DNA of 64,000 bases from Cephalopachus bancanus (GCA_027257055.1 JAPVLO010000619.1:1-64000), one strand, 5' to 3'; shown: positions 37,721 through 51,546, counted from the first letter of the stretch. The notes: generated from the sequence alone by a model not told the origin. Made by a program: numbers and translations.

Positions 37721-39598
37721 GAAATGAAAAGAATGGAACACAACTAGACTGAAATAAACTAATCTTAAATGAAATAAAATTACATGAACTAAAAAAACTG
37801 AATTGAATTGAAATGAAGTGAACGGAAATTAACTGAACTCAAGTGAAGTGAAATGAAATTAACTGAAATAAAATGAAATGCAATGTACTGTTAAAATGAA
37901 ATGAACTGAAGTGAACTGAAATTAATTGCAATGAACTGAACTGAAATGAAATGAAATAAATTGAATGAAACTAAATTGAACTAAAATGAAACGAAATGAA
38001 ATGAACTGAACTGAAATGAAACAAATGGAATGAACTGAATTGAAATTAACTGAAATGAACTGCAATTCAATGAACTTAAATGAAGTAAATGGAGATGTAA
38101 TACAAGGAAATGAAGTGGAATAAACTTAATTGAAATAAAATGAACTGTTAATGAAGTGAGGTGAAATGAAATGTAATGAACTGTACTAAATGAAATGATC
38201 AGAAATGAAGAGAAGTGAAATGAAATAAAATGAAAGCAATTGAAATGAAGGGCACTGAAATGAAATGAAATGAAATGAAAAAAATTAAATGGAATAAATT
38301 GAAATGAATTCAAAGATTTTAGCTGAAATAATATGAAGTGAACTGAAATGAAATTAACTGAAATGAGCTTAATTGAAATGAACTGTAATGAACTGAAAGA
38401 CTTGAAAAAAACAGAAATGAAATGAATTGAAAGGAAATGGCAGGAAATGAAATGAAACGAAAAGAAAAAAAGAACTAGAATGAAGTGAAATGAACTGAAT
38501 GAAACTGATGTGAAATGAAGTGAAATGAACCTGAAATTAAATGAACTGAATGTCAGTGAATTCAAATGAAGTGAACTGAAATAAAATAAAATGAAAGAAC
38601 TAAAATGAACTGAACTGAACTCAAATAAAATAAAATGAGATGATATGAAATTGACTATAATGAAATGAACTAAAATAATCTGTAATGAAAAGACATGAAA
38701 TGATATGTAATGAAATGAAATGAAATAAAATAAAGTAAAATGAAATCATATTACCTGAAATGCACTGAATTGAAATGAAATGTATTGAACTGAAAACAAT
38801 GAAACGAAATGAAGTGAAGTAAAATGAGGTAAAATGAACTGAAATGAAATGAACTAAAATGAAAATCATGAAATGAATGAACTGAAACAGGAAATGAAAC
38901 AAGAAACATTAAATGAATGAACTGAAATGAACTGTATGAAGAGAAATGAAATAAAGTGAAATGAACTGACATGAAATAAAATAAAATAAATATAACAAAT
39001 GAAATAAAATAAAATAAAATGAACTTAAATAAAATGAACTAAATGAAATGAAATGAAGGTAAATGAAATGGACTTCAATAAACTGATTTGAAACGAGTTA
39101 AATAGAAATGAAATGAATTAAAATTCTGAAGAGATATGAAATGAAATGAACTAGAATGAAGTGAAGTGAAGTGCAATTAAATGAAAAGAACAGAAATTCA
39201 ACAAAATGAACTGATTGGAAATGACCTGAAATGTAGCCAAAAGAAATGAACTGAAATGAAATGAACTGAAGTGTAATGAACCGAAATGAAATAATTAGAA
39301 ATGCAATGAAAAGAAATGAATTGAAGTGCAATGAACTGAATTGAAAGAAAATGAAATGAAATAATATGACATGATATGATGTTATGATATAATAGGAAAT
39401 GAGAGGAAATGAAAGGAACTGAACTTAAATGAAATGAAATAAAATTAAATGCACTATACTAAAATGAAATAAACTGAATTGAACTGAGCTGAAATGATAT
39501 AACCTGAAATGAAAGCAAATGAAATGAACTGAACTGAAATGAACTGCAGTGTAATGAACTGAATGGAAGCAAATGGAAAAGCAATTAAAGGAAATGCA

Positions 39599-39810
39599 TT
39601 GGCTGAGCCTGTGGGTTCAAGAGCCGCCTAGGCAACAGTAAAATAAAAAATTAGCCAGGCGTGGTAGCGCACGCCTGTAGTTCCAGTTACTGGAAGGTTG
39701 AGGCAGAAGGATCGCTGGAGCCCAGCAGGTCAAGGCTGCGGTGGCCGGGAGTGGCCACTGCACTCCAGTTTGGGCAAAAAAGTGAGACTCCAACTCAAGA
39801 AAAAAAAAAA
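39599..39810 (+). mobile_element. 5'-truncated Alu nested in satellite
   Basis: The element starts within the left arm ('tggctgagcctgtgggttca') and runs to gactccaactcaagaaaaaa. An exact 12-bp target duplication, aaaggaaatgca, is at 39587-39598 and 39811-39822, so the truncation happened at insertion. Confidence 0.93.
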
Positions 39811-42800
39811 AAAGGAAATGCAATGAAGTTGAAATGAACTTAATCGAAATGAAATGAACTGTAATAAAATGAAATGAAATAAAATGTAATGAACTGCACT
39901 AATATGAAATAATCTGAAATGAAATAAAGTGAAGCGAAATAAAGTAAAATGAAAACAAATGAAGTGAAGTGCACTGAAATTAAATGAATTGTAAAGAAAT
40001 GTATTGAAAAAATAAAATAAAATGAATTCAAAGGAATGAACTGAAATAATATGAAGTGAACTAAAATCAAATGAACTGAAATTAGCTTAATTGAAATGAA
40101 CTGTAATGAACTGAAAGAATTGAAAAAGAACTGAATTGAAATGAAATGAAGCGAAATGAATAGAAATGAAATGAGCCAAATGTCAGTGAAAACAAATGAA
40201 CTGAACTGAAATAAAATGACCTGAAATAAAACAATCTGAAATGAACTGTAATAAAATCAAATGAAATGTACTGAAATCAAGTGAAATAAGCTGGAATGAA
40301 CTGAAATAAAATTAACTGAACTGAACTGAAATGAATGAAATTAACTGAAATGAAAGAAACAAGTGAAATAAACTGAAAACAGTGAAATGAAATAAAATTA
40401 ACTAAACTGAAATGAAATGAATTGAATGAAACTAAAATGAACTGAACATAAATGAACATAAATGAACTGAATTGAAATGAACTGAAATGAAGAAAAGAAA
40501 TGAACTGAATTGAACTGAACTAAAATGAAAGGAAATGAGCTGATGTGAAATGAAGTGAACTGAAATGAACAGAAAGAAATTAACTAGAATGAAGCAAGAT
40601 GAACTGAATTGAAAACAAATAAAACGAACTGAAATATAATGACCTGAAATAAAATTCTCTGAAGTGAACTGTAATAAAATGAAATGAATAGTAGTAAAGT
40701 GAAATGCAATGAACTGAACTCAAATAAATGAAATGTAATGAACTGCAATGAACTGAAATAAAATTAACTGAACTGAACTGAACTGATATGAAAAGAAATC
40801 AACTGAAAATAATGAAATGAAATAAAATTAACTGAACCGAAATGAAATGAAATGAAATGAATTGAATGAATGAAACCAAAATGAACTGAACATAAATAAA
40901 CTAAAATGAACTTAATTGAAATGAACTGAAATGAAAGAAATGAACTGAATTGGCCTGAGCTGAAATGAATTGCAATGCAATGAACTGAAATGAAGTAAAC
41001 GGAAATGCAGTGGAATGAAATGAAATGGATTGAAGTGAATTGAAATGAAATGAAATGAACTGATATGAAGAGAAATGAAACTAAATGTAATGAGTTATAC
41101 TAAAATGAAATGATCTGCACTGAAATGAAATGAAGTGAAATGAAAAGAATTGAAGTGCACTGAAATGAAATAAAATAAAAAGAAATGAATCGAAAAAATG
41201 AAATGAAATAAAATGAATTCAAAACAATTATCTGAAATAATATGAAGTGAACTGAAATGAAATGAACTGAAATGAGTTTACTGGAAATGAACTGTCATGA
41301 ACTTAAATAAATAATATGAACTGAACTGAGCTGAATCAAAATGTAATGAACTGACATGAAATGAATTGAAAAGAAATGACCTGAAAATGCAATGAAATAA
41401 AATGAACAGAAACAAATGAACTAGAATGAGCTGAACTGAGCTGCGATGAAATGAACTAAAATAAACTGAACCAAACTCAAATAAAATGAAATGAGATAAT
41501 ATAAATAAACTATAATGAAATGAACTAAAACTGCAATGAAAAACCATGAAATGATCTGTAATAAACTGAAATGAAATAAAATGAAGTGAAATGAACTGAA
41601 ATGAAGTCAAATTACCTGAAATACACTGAATTGAAATGAAATGTAATGAACTGAAAACAATGAAATGAAGTAAAATAAAATGAGGTAAAATGAACTGAAA
41701 TGAAATGAACTAAAATGAAAATCATGAAATGAATGAACTGAAACACGAAATGAAACAAGAAATATGGAATGAATGAACTGAAATGAACAGAAATGAAATG
41801 AAGTGAAGTGACATAAAATGAAATAAAATGAACTAAATATAACTGAAATGAAATGCAAAAAAATAAAAGGGAACTTAAGTAAAATGAAGCAAATGAAATA
41901 AAGTGAATGTAAATGAAATGGACTTTAATGAACTGAATTGAAATGAACTGAACTGAACTGAAATGAAATGAATTATACTGAAATAAAATGAATTAAATAT
42001 AGTGAAAAGAAATGAAATGTATTGAACTGAAACAAAATGAACTAAAATGAACTGAAGTGAACTGTAATTAAATGAACTGAAATTAAGTGAAATGAACTGA
42101 TTGGAAATGAACTGAAATGTAACCAAGTGAAAAGAAAAGAAATGAAATGAAATGAACAGAAGTGTAATGAACTGAAATGAAATAAATTGAAAATGTAATG
42201 CAATGAAATGAATTGAAATGCAATTAACTGAATTGAAATGAAATTATATTACATGATATGAGGTTATGATATAATATGAAATGAGAGAAAATGAAAGGAA
42301 CTGGACAAATGAAATACAATAAAATGACATTAACTGTAATGAAATGAAATAAAATGAATTGAATTGAACTGAATTGATGTAAACTGAAATGAAAGAAAAT
42401 GAAATGAACTGAAGTGAAATGAACTGAAATGTGATGAACTCAAATGAAGTAAACTGAAATGCCATGAAATGAAATGATGTGAAATGAACTGAATTGAAAT
42501 AAAATAAAACGAACTGATATGAAATGTAATGAACTGTTGTAAAATGAAATTATCTGAACTGAAATAAAATGAAAGAATCAAAATGAACTGCACTGAAATG
42601 AAAAGAAATGAATTGAAAAAGTGAAATAAAATGAACTCAATTGAATTCAAAGAAATTAACTGAAATGATATGAAGTGAACTGAAATGAGCTTCATTGAAA
42701 TGTACTATAGATAACCGAAATAAATGAAATTAAATTGAATGAGATTAACTGAATGGAATTGAAATGAATTCAATTGATATGACCTGAAATGAATGGAAAT

Positions 42801-45800
42801 GAACAGAAAGAAATGAACTAGAATGAATTGTAATGAACTTAATTGAAATAAACTGAAATGAAATGAAATGAAGTGAACTGAATATAAATGAAATAAAATC
42901 AAATGATATGAACTAATTAAAATGAACTGAAATAAAATCAAATGAACTGTAATGAAATGAATTATAATAAACTGAAATGAAGTTAACTGAAATGAACTGA
43001 ACTGAAATGAAATGAACTGTAATGTACTGCGATTAACTGAAATTAACTGAAAAAATGAAATGAACAGAAGTGAACTGAAATTAACTGCAATGAACTGAAC
43101 TGAACTGAAATGAAATGAACTAAAATGAAATGTAATGAACTGGAATGAAACTGAAATAAAATTAGCTGAACTGAACTTAAATGAAATGAAATTAACTGAA
43201 ATGAAAACCATTAACTGAAATAAAATTCAACTGAAAATAATGAAATGAAATATAACAAACTGAACTGAAATGAAATGAACGAAACTAAAATTAACTGAAC
43301 CTAAATGAAATGAAATGAACTGAACTGAAATGAACATAACTTAAATGAATTGAAATTGAATAAATGAATGAAATGAATTAAAATGAGCTCCAAGGTAATC
43401 AACTGAACTGCAACGTAATGACGTAAATGGAAATGCAATGCAATGAAATGAATTGTAGTTGAATGAACTGAATTGAAATAAACTGAACTGAGATGAAGTG
43501 AAATGAAATGAAATAAAATGTAATGCACTGTACTAAAATGAAATGATCAGAAATGAAATTAAGTGAGGTAAAATGAAATAAAATGAAAACAATTAAAATG
43601 AAGTGCACTGAAATGAAATGAATTGAAAAAAATTAAATAAAATAAATTGAAATGAACTCAAAAGAATTAGCTGAAATAATATGAAGTGAACTTAAATGAA
43701 ATTAACTGAAAGGAACTTAATTGAAATGAACTGAAAGAATTAAAAATGAACCAAACTGAAATGAAATGAAATAAATTGAATGGAAATGACCTGAAATGAA
43801 ATGAATTGAACTGAAATGAACAGAAAGAAATAAACTAGAATGAAGTAAAATGAACTGAACTGAAGTGAAATGAAGTTAAATGAATTGAACAGAAATGGAC
43901 TGAATATCAGTGAAAACAAATAAAATGAACTGAAAAGACCTGAAATAAAATGATCTGAAATGAAATGTAATAAAATGAAATGAACTGAACTCAAATGAAA
44001 TGTACTGAATTCAAATGAAATACATTGAAATGAACTGAAATAGAATTAACTGAACTGAAATGAAATTAACTAAAATGAAAAAGAATTATCTGAAATGAAA
44101 TCATCTGAAAATAAGGAAAGAAAATAAAATTAACTGAACTGAAATGAATTGAATGAAACTGAAATGAACTGAACATAAATAAAATGAAATAAAGTGAATT
44201 GAAGCGAACTGAAATGAAAGAAATGAAATGAACTGCAATGGCATAAAATGAAATGAACTTCAGTGTAATGAACTGAAATGAAGTAAGCAGAAATGCAATG
44301 AAATGAGAAGAACTGGAATAAACTGAATTAAAATGAATTGAAATGAACTGATATGAAGTGAAATGAAATTAAATATAAAGAGTGGTACCAAAATGAAATG
44401 ATCTGCCCTGAAATGAAATGAACAGAAATGAAATGAAAAAAATTGAAATGAAGTGCACTGAAATGAAATAAAATGAAAAATAATGAATTGAAAAAATGAA
44501 ATGAATTCGAAGAAATTAGCTGAAATGATATGAAGTGAACTCACATGAAATAAACTGAAATGAGCTTAATTGAAATAAACTGTAATAAACTTAAAGAAAT
44601 AAAATGAACTGAAATGAAATGAAGTAAAATGAAATGAACTGACATGAAATGAATTGAAAGGAAATGACCTGAAATGCAATGCAATGAAATGAAAAGAAAT
44701 AAATTAACTAGACTGTAATGAAATTAACTGAACTGAAATGAAATGACAGGAAGTGAAATGAACTTAAATGAACTGAGTATCAGTAAAATGAAATGAAATG
44801 AAATGAACTAAAATGAACTGAACTGAACTCAAAATGAGCTGACATGAAATGAACTAAAATAAACTGTAATGAAAATACATGAAACGATCTGAAATAAATT
44901 GAAATGAAATAAAATGAAGTGAGATAAACTTAAATGAAATAAAATGAAGTGAAATGAACTGAAATACACTGAATTGAAAGAAAATGTATTGAACAGAAAA
45001 CAATGAAATGAACTCTAATAGGGTAAAATGAGGTAAAATAAACTGAAATGAAATGAACTGAAATGAACTGAATTGAAAATCACAAAATAAATGAACTGAA
45101 ACATGAAATGAATGAACTGAAATGAAGAGAAATGAAATGAAGTGAAATGAACAGACAAGAAATGAAATAAAATGAACTAAATATAACTGAAATGAAATGA
45201 CCTGAAATAAAATGCACTTAAATGAAATGAAAAGAAATTAAGGTAAATGAAATGGACTTTAATGAACTGAATTGAAATGAACTGAACTGAAATGAAATGA
45301 ACTAAAATGAACTGAAGTGAACTGAAATGAACTGGTTCGAAATGAACTGAAATGTAACCAAGTGAAATGAACTGACATGAAATGAACTGAAGTGTAATGA
45401 ACTGAAATTAGATAAACAGAAATGCAATGAAATGAATTGAAGTGCAATTAACTGAAATGAAATGATATGCCATGATATGTTATGATATAATATGAAATGA
45501 GAGTAAATGAAAGGACTTGAACTGAACTGAAATGAAATAAAATGAACTGTACTGAAATGAAATATACTGAATTGAATTGAACTAAATTGAAATGAAATGA
45601 AATGAAATGAAGTGAAATGAACTGAAATGTAATGAACTGACATGAAGTAAATGGAAATGCAGTGAAATGAAGTGAATTGAAATGAAATGACATGAACTAA
45701 TATGAAATGTAATGAATTACACTAAAATGAAATGATCTGAACTGAAATGAAATGAAAATAATCAAAATGAAGTGCACTGAAATGAAATGAATTGAAAAAA

Positions 45801-46619
45801 AAATGAAACAAAATGAACTCAAATGAATTCAAAGAAATTACCTGGAATGATATGAAGTGAACTGAAATGAAATGAACTGAAATGAGCTGAACTGAAATGT
45901 ACTGTAAGTAATGGAAAGAAAAGAAATGAAATGAAATTAACTGAAGTAAATTGAAATGAAATGAATTGAATTGAAATGACCTGAAATGAAATGAACAGAA
46001 AGTAATGAAATAGAATGAACTAAAATGAACTTAATTGAAGTGAAGTGAATATAAATGAAATGAAATAAAATGAAATGAACTAACTAAACTGAACTGAAAT
46101 GAAATGAAATGAATTCTAATGAAATGAACTATAATAAAATGAAATGAAAAGAAATTAATTGAAATGAGATGAACTGTAATGAACTGGAAAAAAAATGAAC
46201 TGAAATAAACTGAAAAAATAAAATGAACGGAAGTGAAATAACTGAAATGAACTTAAGTGAACTGAAATTAACTGCAATGAACTGAACGGAACTAAAGGAA
46301 ATGAAATATATAAAATGAAATGAAACAAAATGAAATGAACTGAACCGAAATGAATGGAACTGAAATGAACTTAAATGAAATGAAATGAAGTGAAATTAAC
46401 TGAAATGAAATGATCTAAAAATAACTGACCTGCAATAAAATGAAATGAATTGAACTGAACTGAATTGAAATGAACAAAAATGAAATGAAATGAAATGATC
46501 TGAAATGAAATTAAAAGTTATGAAATGAACGGAAGTGAAATGAACTGAAATACATTGAAATGAAATGAAATGTTTCCTGATTTTCCTATATTTTCCATGT
46601 ATCTGATGGAAAGTGTATG

Positions 46620-47255
46620 AAATGGCTTAACTTACAGATAATCAAAGTTCCAGAAAAACAAGAAGATAAAACACTGCAGAAAAAATATTGAAGAGATTAC
46701 AACCAAAGATTATTTTTTAAAAGGACATTGTTTTCAACAAAACACAAATACAAGAATCTCACAAAACCCTAAGACTGAAAAATCACAAAAACATGAACCA
46801 AATTGTATATGAAAACTAGGCAAACCTTATTCAAGCTTCTGATTTAAAAATTTATCAACAGGGTGCCTGAATGAAGCATAATTATACACCTAACCCTTAA
46901 CTGTACCCCACAAAATCATGATAAAAAATATTGATTAAAATAAAAAAATCATACAGACAGAAAAACAACATATTACAAAGATAAGAACAAATATTAAATT
47001 TCCAAGAGTTTGTCAGAACTTCTAAAAAACAGAAGGCAATTATGTCACACATTTAAAGTACTGAAATAAAAACATCTCTATCTAAAACTTTACACCAAGC
47101 AAAAACAATTAAGCAAAAACTAAGGTAAAATTAAGATTTTTTCAAGCTAAATTTGAAAAGAATTTGTCGCCCACAAACTTTCAGTTTATAAAATTTTAAA
47201 GAAGCTTATCAGACAGAAACAATGTAATAGCAGAGAGAAACTTATCTCTATAAAA
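46620..47255 (+). mobile_element. ancient L1 ORF1 relic
   Basis: Diverged motifs such as 'ataatcaaagttccagaaaa', 'ttaaagtactgaaataaaaa', 'aagattttttcaagctaaat' and 'gaagcttatcagacagaaac' match the order of an L1M-type ORF1 region. No open frame survives. It abuts the right edge of the satellite. Confidence 0.55.
46858..46950 (+). mobile_element. very short L1 3' end
   Basis: About 95 bp, 'cagggtgcctgaatgaagca' to 'caaaatcatgataaaaaata', nearly identical to the L1-C 3'UTR at 63219-63290, followed by an A-rich tail. A severely 5'-truncated insertion into the old L1 relic. Confidence 0.85.
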
Positions 47256-47595
47256 TAAAATCGAGAGTCCTAGAGGTTGAATACATTAGTTAAAATATAT
47301 TTTTCTAATTTTTCTTCTTTTTTTTTAAATGCCTCTTTTGTGGGAAAAAGGCACACACAGGTTTCTGGTTTAATTGTGAGCTACTGTGAGTCATTTGGTT
47401 TTCATTGATTTTTTTTTTTCCCAAATAACTGCATAGTCTGAGGTCTGACTTTTAAACTATTTTAATACACATACACATCATTGTAAAATAGGCAGACGAT
47501 GTGAATTAATGAATCAAATTTATGTTTATTTTCATTTATGATGTCAGGAAGGCAATGGAACTGGTAGTAGAAAGGAAGGTGACTATTGAAATGAC
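47256..47595. other. flanking DNA, nothing recognised
   Basis: AT-rich sequence between the L1 relic and L1-B; no feature supported. Confidence 0.3.
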
Positions 47596-48628
47596 ATATT
47601 TCTTTTTTTTAAAAAAATATTTATTTATTTTTTATTATGAAGTTGTGGGGTACAGTTAAGGGTTAGGTATACAATTGCATTTCAGTCAGGCACCCTGTTG
47701 ATATGGGGTGTTTCCCGTTCCCAGACAGATATTTGCTACTGTTAATCCCATCTCCCTCCCCCCACCATGGTTTTCCAGTAATGTCAGTCATTCTCGTATA
47801 GTATTGCATTGGATATTTAAGGTCCATTATATGAGTGAGAACATGTGATACTTGCATCTTTGTTTCTGTGAGGTCACTCAGTATTATAGACTCTAGTTCC
47901 ATCCAGGTTGCTGCAAAATTCATGATTTTGTTCTTTTTTATGGCTGCGTAATATTCCATCGTGTATATGTACCGCATTTTTTAAATCCAGTCCTCTTGAC
48001 GGGCAGCATGGCTGTTTCCAGTTTCTTGCTATTGTGAACAATGCTGTGATAAACATGAGTGTGCAGGTATCTTTTTTATAGAGTGATTTGTGTTCTTCAG
48101 GATATATTCCCAGTAGGGGGACTGCAGGGTCATATGGGAGGTTGGTATTTAGAGCTTTTAGGAATCGCCACACTGCTTTCCACAGAGGTTGCACTAGTTT
48201 ACACTCCCACCAACAGTGTAGAAGTGTTCCCTTTTCACCACACCCTCTCCAGCAGCTGTTATTTTTTGACTTGTTGATAATTGCCCTTCTGACTGGGGTT
48301 AGGTGGTATCTCAGTGTGGTTTTGATTTGCATCTCCCTGATGATTAGTGAGGTTGAACATTTCTTCATGTGTTTGTTGGCTGCTCAGATGTCTTCCTTTG
48401 TGAAGTGTCTGTTCATATCTTGCCCATTTTATAATGGGGTTGTTTGTTTTTTTTCTTTTCAGCGTGTTTGAGTTCCTTGTAGATCCAGGATGTTAAGCCT
48501 TTGTCAGAACTGGTGTTGGCAAATATTTTTTCCCAGTCTGTAGTCTGTCTCCCTGCTCTCTTGATGGTTTCTTTGGCTTTGCAGAAGCTTGTCAGTTTAA
48601 TAAGGTCCCACCTGTCTATCTTCTCTCT

Positions 48629-48915
48629 CTTTTTTTTTTTTTTTTTGAGTTGGAGTCTCACTGTCGCCCAGACTGGAGTACAGTGGCCGCTTCCGGCCAC
48701 CGCAGCCTCGCCTGCTGGGCTCCGGCGATTCTTCCACCTCCACCTTCCAAGTAGCTGGAATTACAGGTACACGCTACCACGCCCGGCTGATTTTTTGATT
48801 TATTGTAGAGATGAGATCTCGCTGCCCAGGCGGGTCTCGAAACCGCGGGCTCAGGCAATCCACTCACCTCAGCCTCCCAAAGGTGTGGGATTACAGGCTG
48901 AACCACCAAGCCTGG
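48629..48915 (-). mobile_element. Alu SINE, antisense, nested in L1-B
   Basis: A young-type dimeric Alu with poly-T at 48629-48646 and its 5' end at 'gaaccaccaagcctgg'. It has an exact 13-bp target duplication, ctatcttctctct, at 48616-48628 and 48916-48928. The Alu is in the same orientation as L1-B. Confidence 0.96.
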
Positions 48916-51518
48916 CTATCTTCTCTCTTATGAGCTGTGGGTTTTGAGTTTTGTTCAGGAATTGGATGCCAGCTCTGATTTCCATGAGGGTATGTCCTTC
49001 ATTTTCTAAGGTTCTTATGGTTTGAGGTTTTACATTTAGGTCTCTGATCCATTTAGAGTTAACCTTTGGGCATGGGGATAGATAGGGGTCCTGCTTCAAT
49101 CTTCTACATGTGGTCAGCCAGTTTTCCCAGCACCATTTACTGAATAGGTTCTCCTCTCCCCAGTGGTAGGTGGTGGAGGCTTTGTCAAAGATGAGTTGGT
49201 TGAGAAATTGAGGTTTTGCTTCTGGAATCTCAATTCTATTCCATTGATCTATATGCCTGTTCCTATACCAATACCAAGCTGTTTTGATGATTGTAGCTTT
49301 ATAGTAAAGTTTGAAGTCTGGTAATGTGATACCACCTGCTTTGTTTTTTTGTTTTTGTTTTTTGCTGAAGATTTTTCTGGCTATTCTTGGACGTTTTTGT
49401 TTCCACATGAATACCTGTGTTGTTTTTTCTAGGTCTGAGAAGAATGTTGTTGGTAATTTAATGGGTATTGCATTGAATTTGTAGATTCCCTTAGGTAAGA
49501 TGGACATCTTCACAATGTTGATTCTTCCGATCCATGAGCATGGGACATTTTCCCCCTTGTTTGTGTCAATTTTGATTTCTTTGAGCAGTGTTTTGTAGTT
49601 TTCTTTGTAAAGGTCTTTCACGTCTCTGGTTAGGAAGATACCAAGGTATTTCATTTTTTTTGTGGCTATTGTGAATGGAATTGTATTTTTTATTTGGGTT
49701 TCTGTTTGTTTATTATTGGTGTAGAGACATGCGATTGTCTTTTGTACATTTATTTTGTATCCTGAGACTTTGCCAAAGGCCTTTATCAGTGTAAGGAGGT
49801 TTTTGACAGATTCTCGGGTTTTCAAGGTACACAATCATGTCATCTGCAAAGAGAGATAACTTGACTTCCTCTTTTCCTATTTGTATACCCCTGATTGCCT
49901 TCTCTTCTCTGATTGCTCAGCCAGGACTTCCAATACTATGTTGAACAGGAGGGGTGAGAGTGGGCATCCTTGTCTTGTTCCAGTTTTCAGGGGAAATGGT
50001 TCTAATTTTTGTCCACTTAGGAGTATGCTCGCTATGGGTTTCTCATAGATGGCTTTCACTATTTTGAGGTATGTTCCTCATATGCCTAGATGTGCAAGGG
50101 TTTTTATCAAGAAGGTGCTGGATTTCATCAAAAGCTTTGTCTGCATCTAATGATATAATCATGTGGTTTTTGTTTTGACATCTGTTGATATATTTAATAA
50201 CGTTTATTGTTTTATGAATGTTGAACCAGCTTTGCATCCCAGGAATGAAGCCTACTTGGTCATGATGGATGATTTTTGAAATATATTGCTGAATCCGGTT
50301 TGCTAGAATCTTGTTGAGAATTTTAGCATCTATGTTCATCAAAGATATTGGGTGGTAGTTCTCTTTCTTTGCTGGATCTTTACCTGGCTTGGGTATCAAT
50401 GTGATGTTGGCTTCGTAAAATGATTTGGGGAGAGTTCCATCTTTTTCAATCGCCTGGAATACCTTCAGTAGGATTGATATCAGCTCCTCCTTAAATGTCT
50501 TGTAGGATTCTGCTGGAAAGCCATCTGGTCCAGGGCTTTTTTTTTGTGGGAAGTTTTCTTATTACATAGTCGATTTCCTTGATTGTAATTAGTCTATTTA
50601 GGGTCTCAATTTCTTCTTGTTTCAACCTAGGTAGGTTGTGTTATGTCAGAAAGTCCTCCATTTCCTTAAGATTTTCAAGTTTGTTTCCATACAAGTGTAC
50701 GTAGTAGTCTCTAATGATCTTTTGTATTTCTTCAGGGTCAGATGTGACTTCATCTTTTGTGTTTCTGATTGTGCTTATTTGATTTTTTCTCATTTTTTCT
50801 TGGTCAGTCTAGCTAGGGGACCATCGATCTTGTTTACTCTTTAGAAGAACCAGTTTTTGTTTCATTGATTTTTTTCTATTATCTTTTTGTCTTCTATGTC
50901 CTGGATTTGGTCTTTTATTTTGGTGATCTGGATTCTTCTGCTGAAATAACGGTTTTTGTGGTCTTGCTTTTCCAGCTTCTTTAGGTGGCTTGTTAGGTTG
51001 TGAATTTGTGTTCCTTCCATTTTCCTCATGTGTGTTTGTAGGGATATAAATTCCCCTCTTATTACAGCTTTTAAGGCGTCCCAGAGATTTTGGTAAGATA
51101 TTTCTTCATTTTCATTTGTTTCCAAGTATCTTTTGATTTCTGTTTTGATTTCATCATTGACCCAGGAGTTGTTTGGCATCATGCTGCTTAGTGTCCATGT
51201 CTTTGTGGGTTTTGGAAGGACCTTGTTGGTTTCAATGTTTATTTTTATTCCACTGTGGTCCAAGAAGGTGCATGGTAGAATTTCAGTCCTTTTGAATTTG
51301 CTTATGCTTGATTTGTGCCCAATTATGTGGTTGATCTTAGAATATGTTCCATGCGGTGATGAGTAGAATGTGTATTCTGTGGTCTTTGGATGGAGTGTTC
51401 TGTAGGTATCAATTAAGTCCATTTGGTCCAGAGTCTCATTGAGGTTCTAGATCTCCTTGCTGATTTTTTGTCCTGATGATCTGTCTAGGGTTGTGAATGG
51501 TGTATTAAAGTCCCCAGT

Positions 51519-51546
51519 TGTTGGGAGCCAGCCTTGGAGGTCCACC
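51519..51546 (+). repeat. 5' LTR remnant (28 bp)
   Basis: tgttgggagccagccttgga plus ggtccacc is identical to the first 28 bp of the 3' LTR at 53214-53241. After that the two sequences part completely, marking the 5' deletion breakpoint. Confidence 0.85.

Larger units (their letters stand above)
26870..46572. repeat. TGAAA/TGAAC pentamer satellite, block B
   Basis: About 19.7 kb, roughly 17.7 kb without insertions, continuing block A. The same pentamers are arranged in higher-order repeats marked by recurring non-pentamer landmarks. The left part carries a marker of the form gattag-(n)-cctgaaaa...agtgga (for example 29211, 29819, 30613, 31454, 33952, 34943, 37350). The right part carries markers around 'ggttatgatataatatga' (39363, 42250, 45470) and 'gaaacaagaaacatgaaatg' (about 36880, 38900, 41750, 45100). 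It ends near 46572, where ordinary sequence begins. All minus-strand open frames in it are composition artefacts. Confidence 0.95.

Noticed and set aside
36838..45520. CRISPR-like spaced repeats in the satellite
   Set aside because: The landmarks are kilobases apart in a vertebrate satellite. There is no short direct repeat with regular unique spacers.
19697..45693. Dozens of minus-strand open frames of 60-194 codons rich in Phe, Ser, His and Ile
   Set aside because: They follow from the pentamer satellite, whose reverse complement lacks stop codons. They show no start context, domain or codon pattern independent of the repeat.
19556..46572. Centromeric identity of the satellite
   Set aside because: I saw no CENP-B-box-like motif and no 171-bp alpha-satellite unit. 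Chromosomal position cannot be judged from the sequence.
48059..48947. Plus-strand open frames at 48059-48947 and minus-strand frames at 62125-62852 as genes
   Set aside because: They are antisense shadows of L1 ORF2 and the nested Alu.
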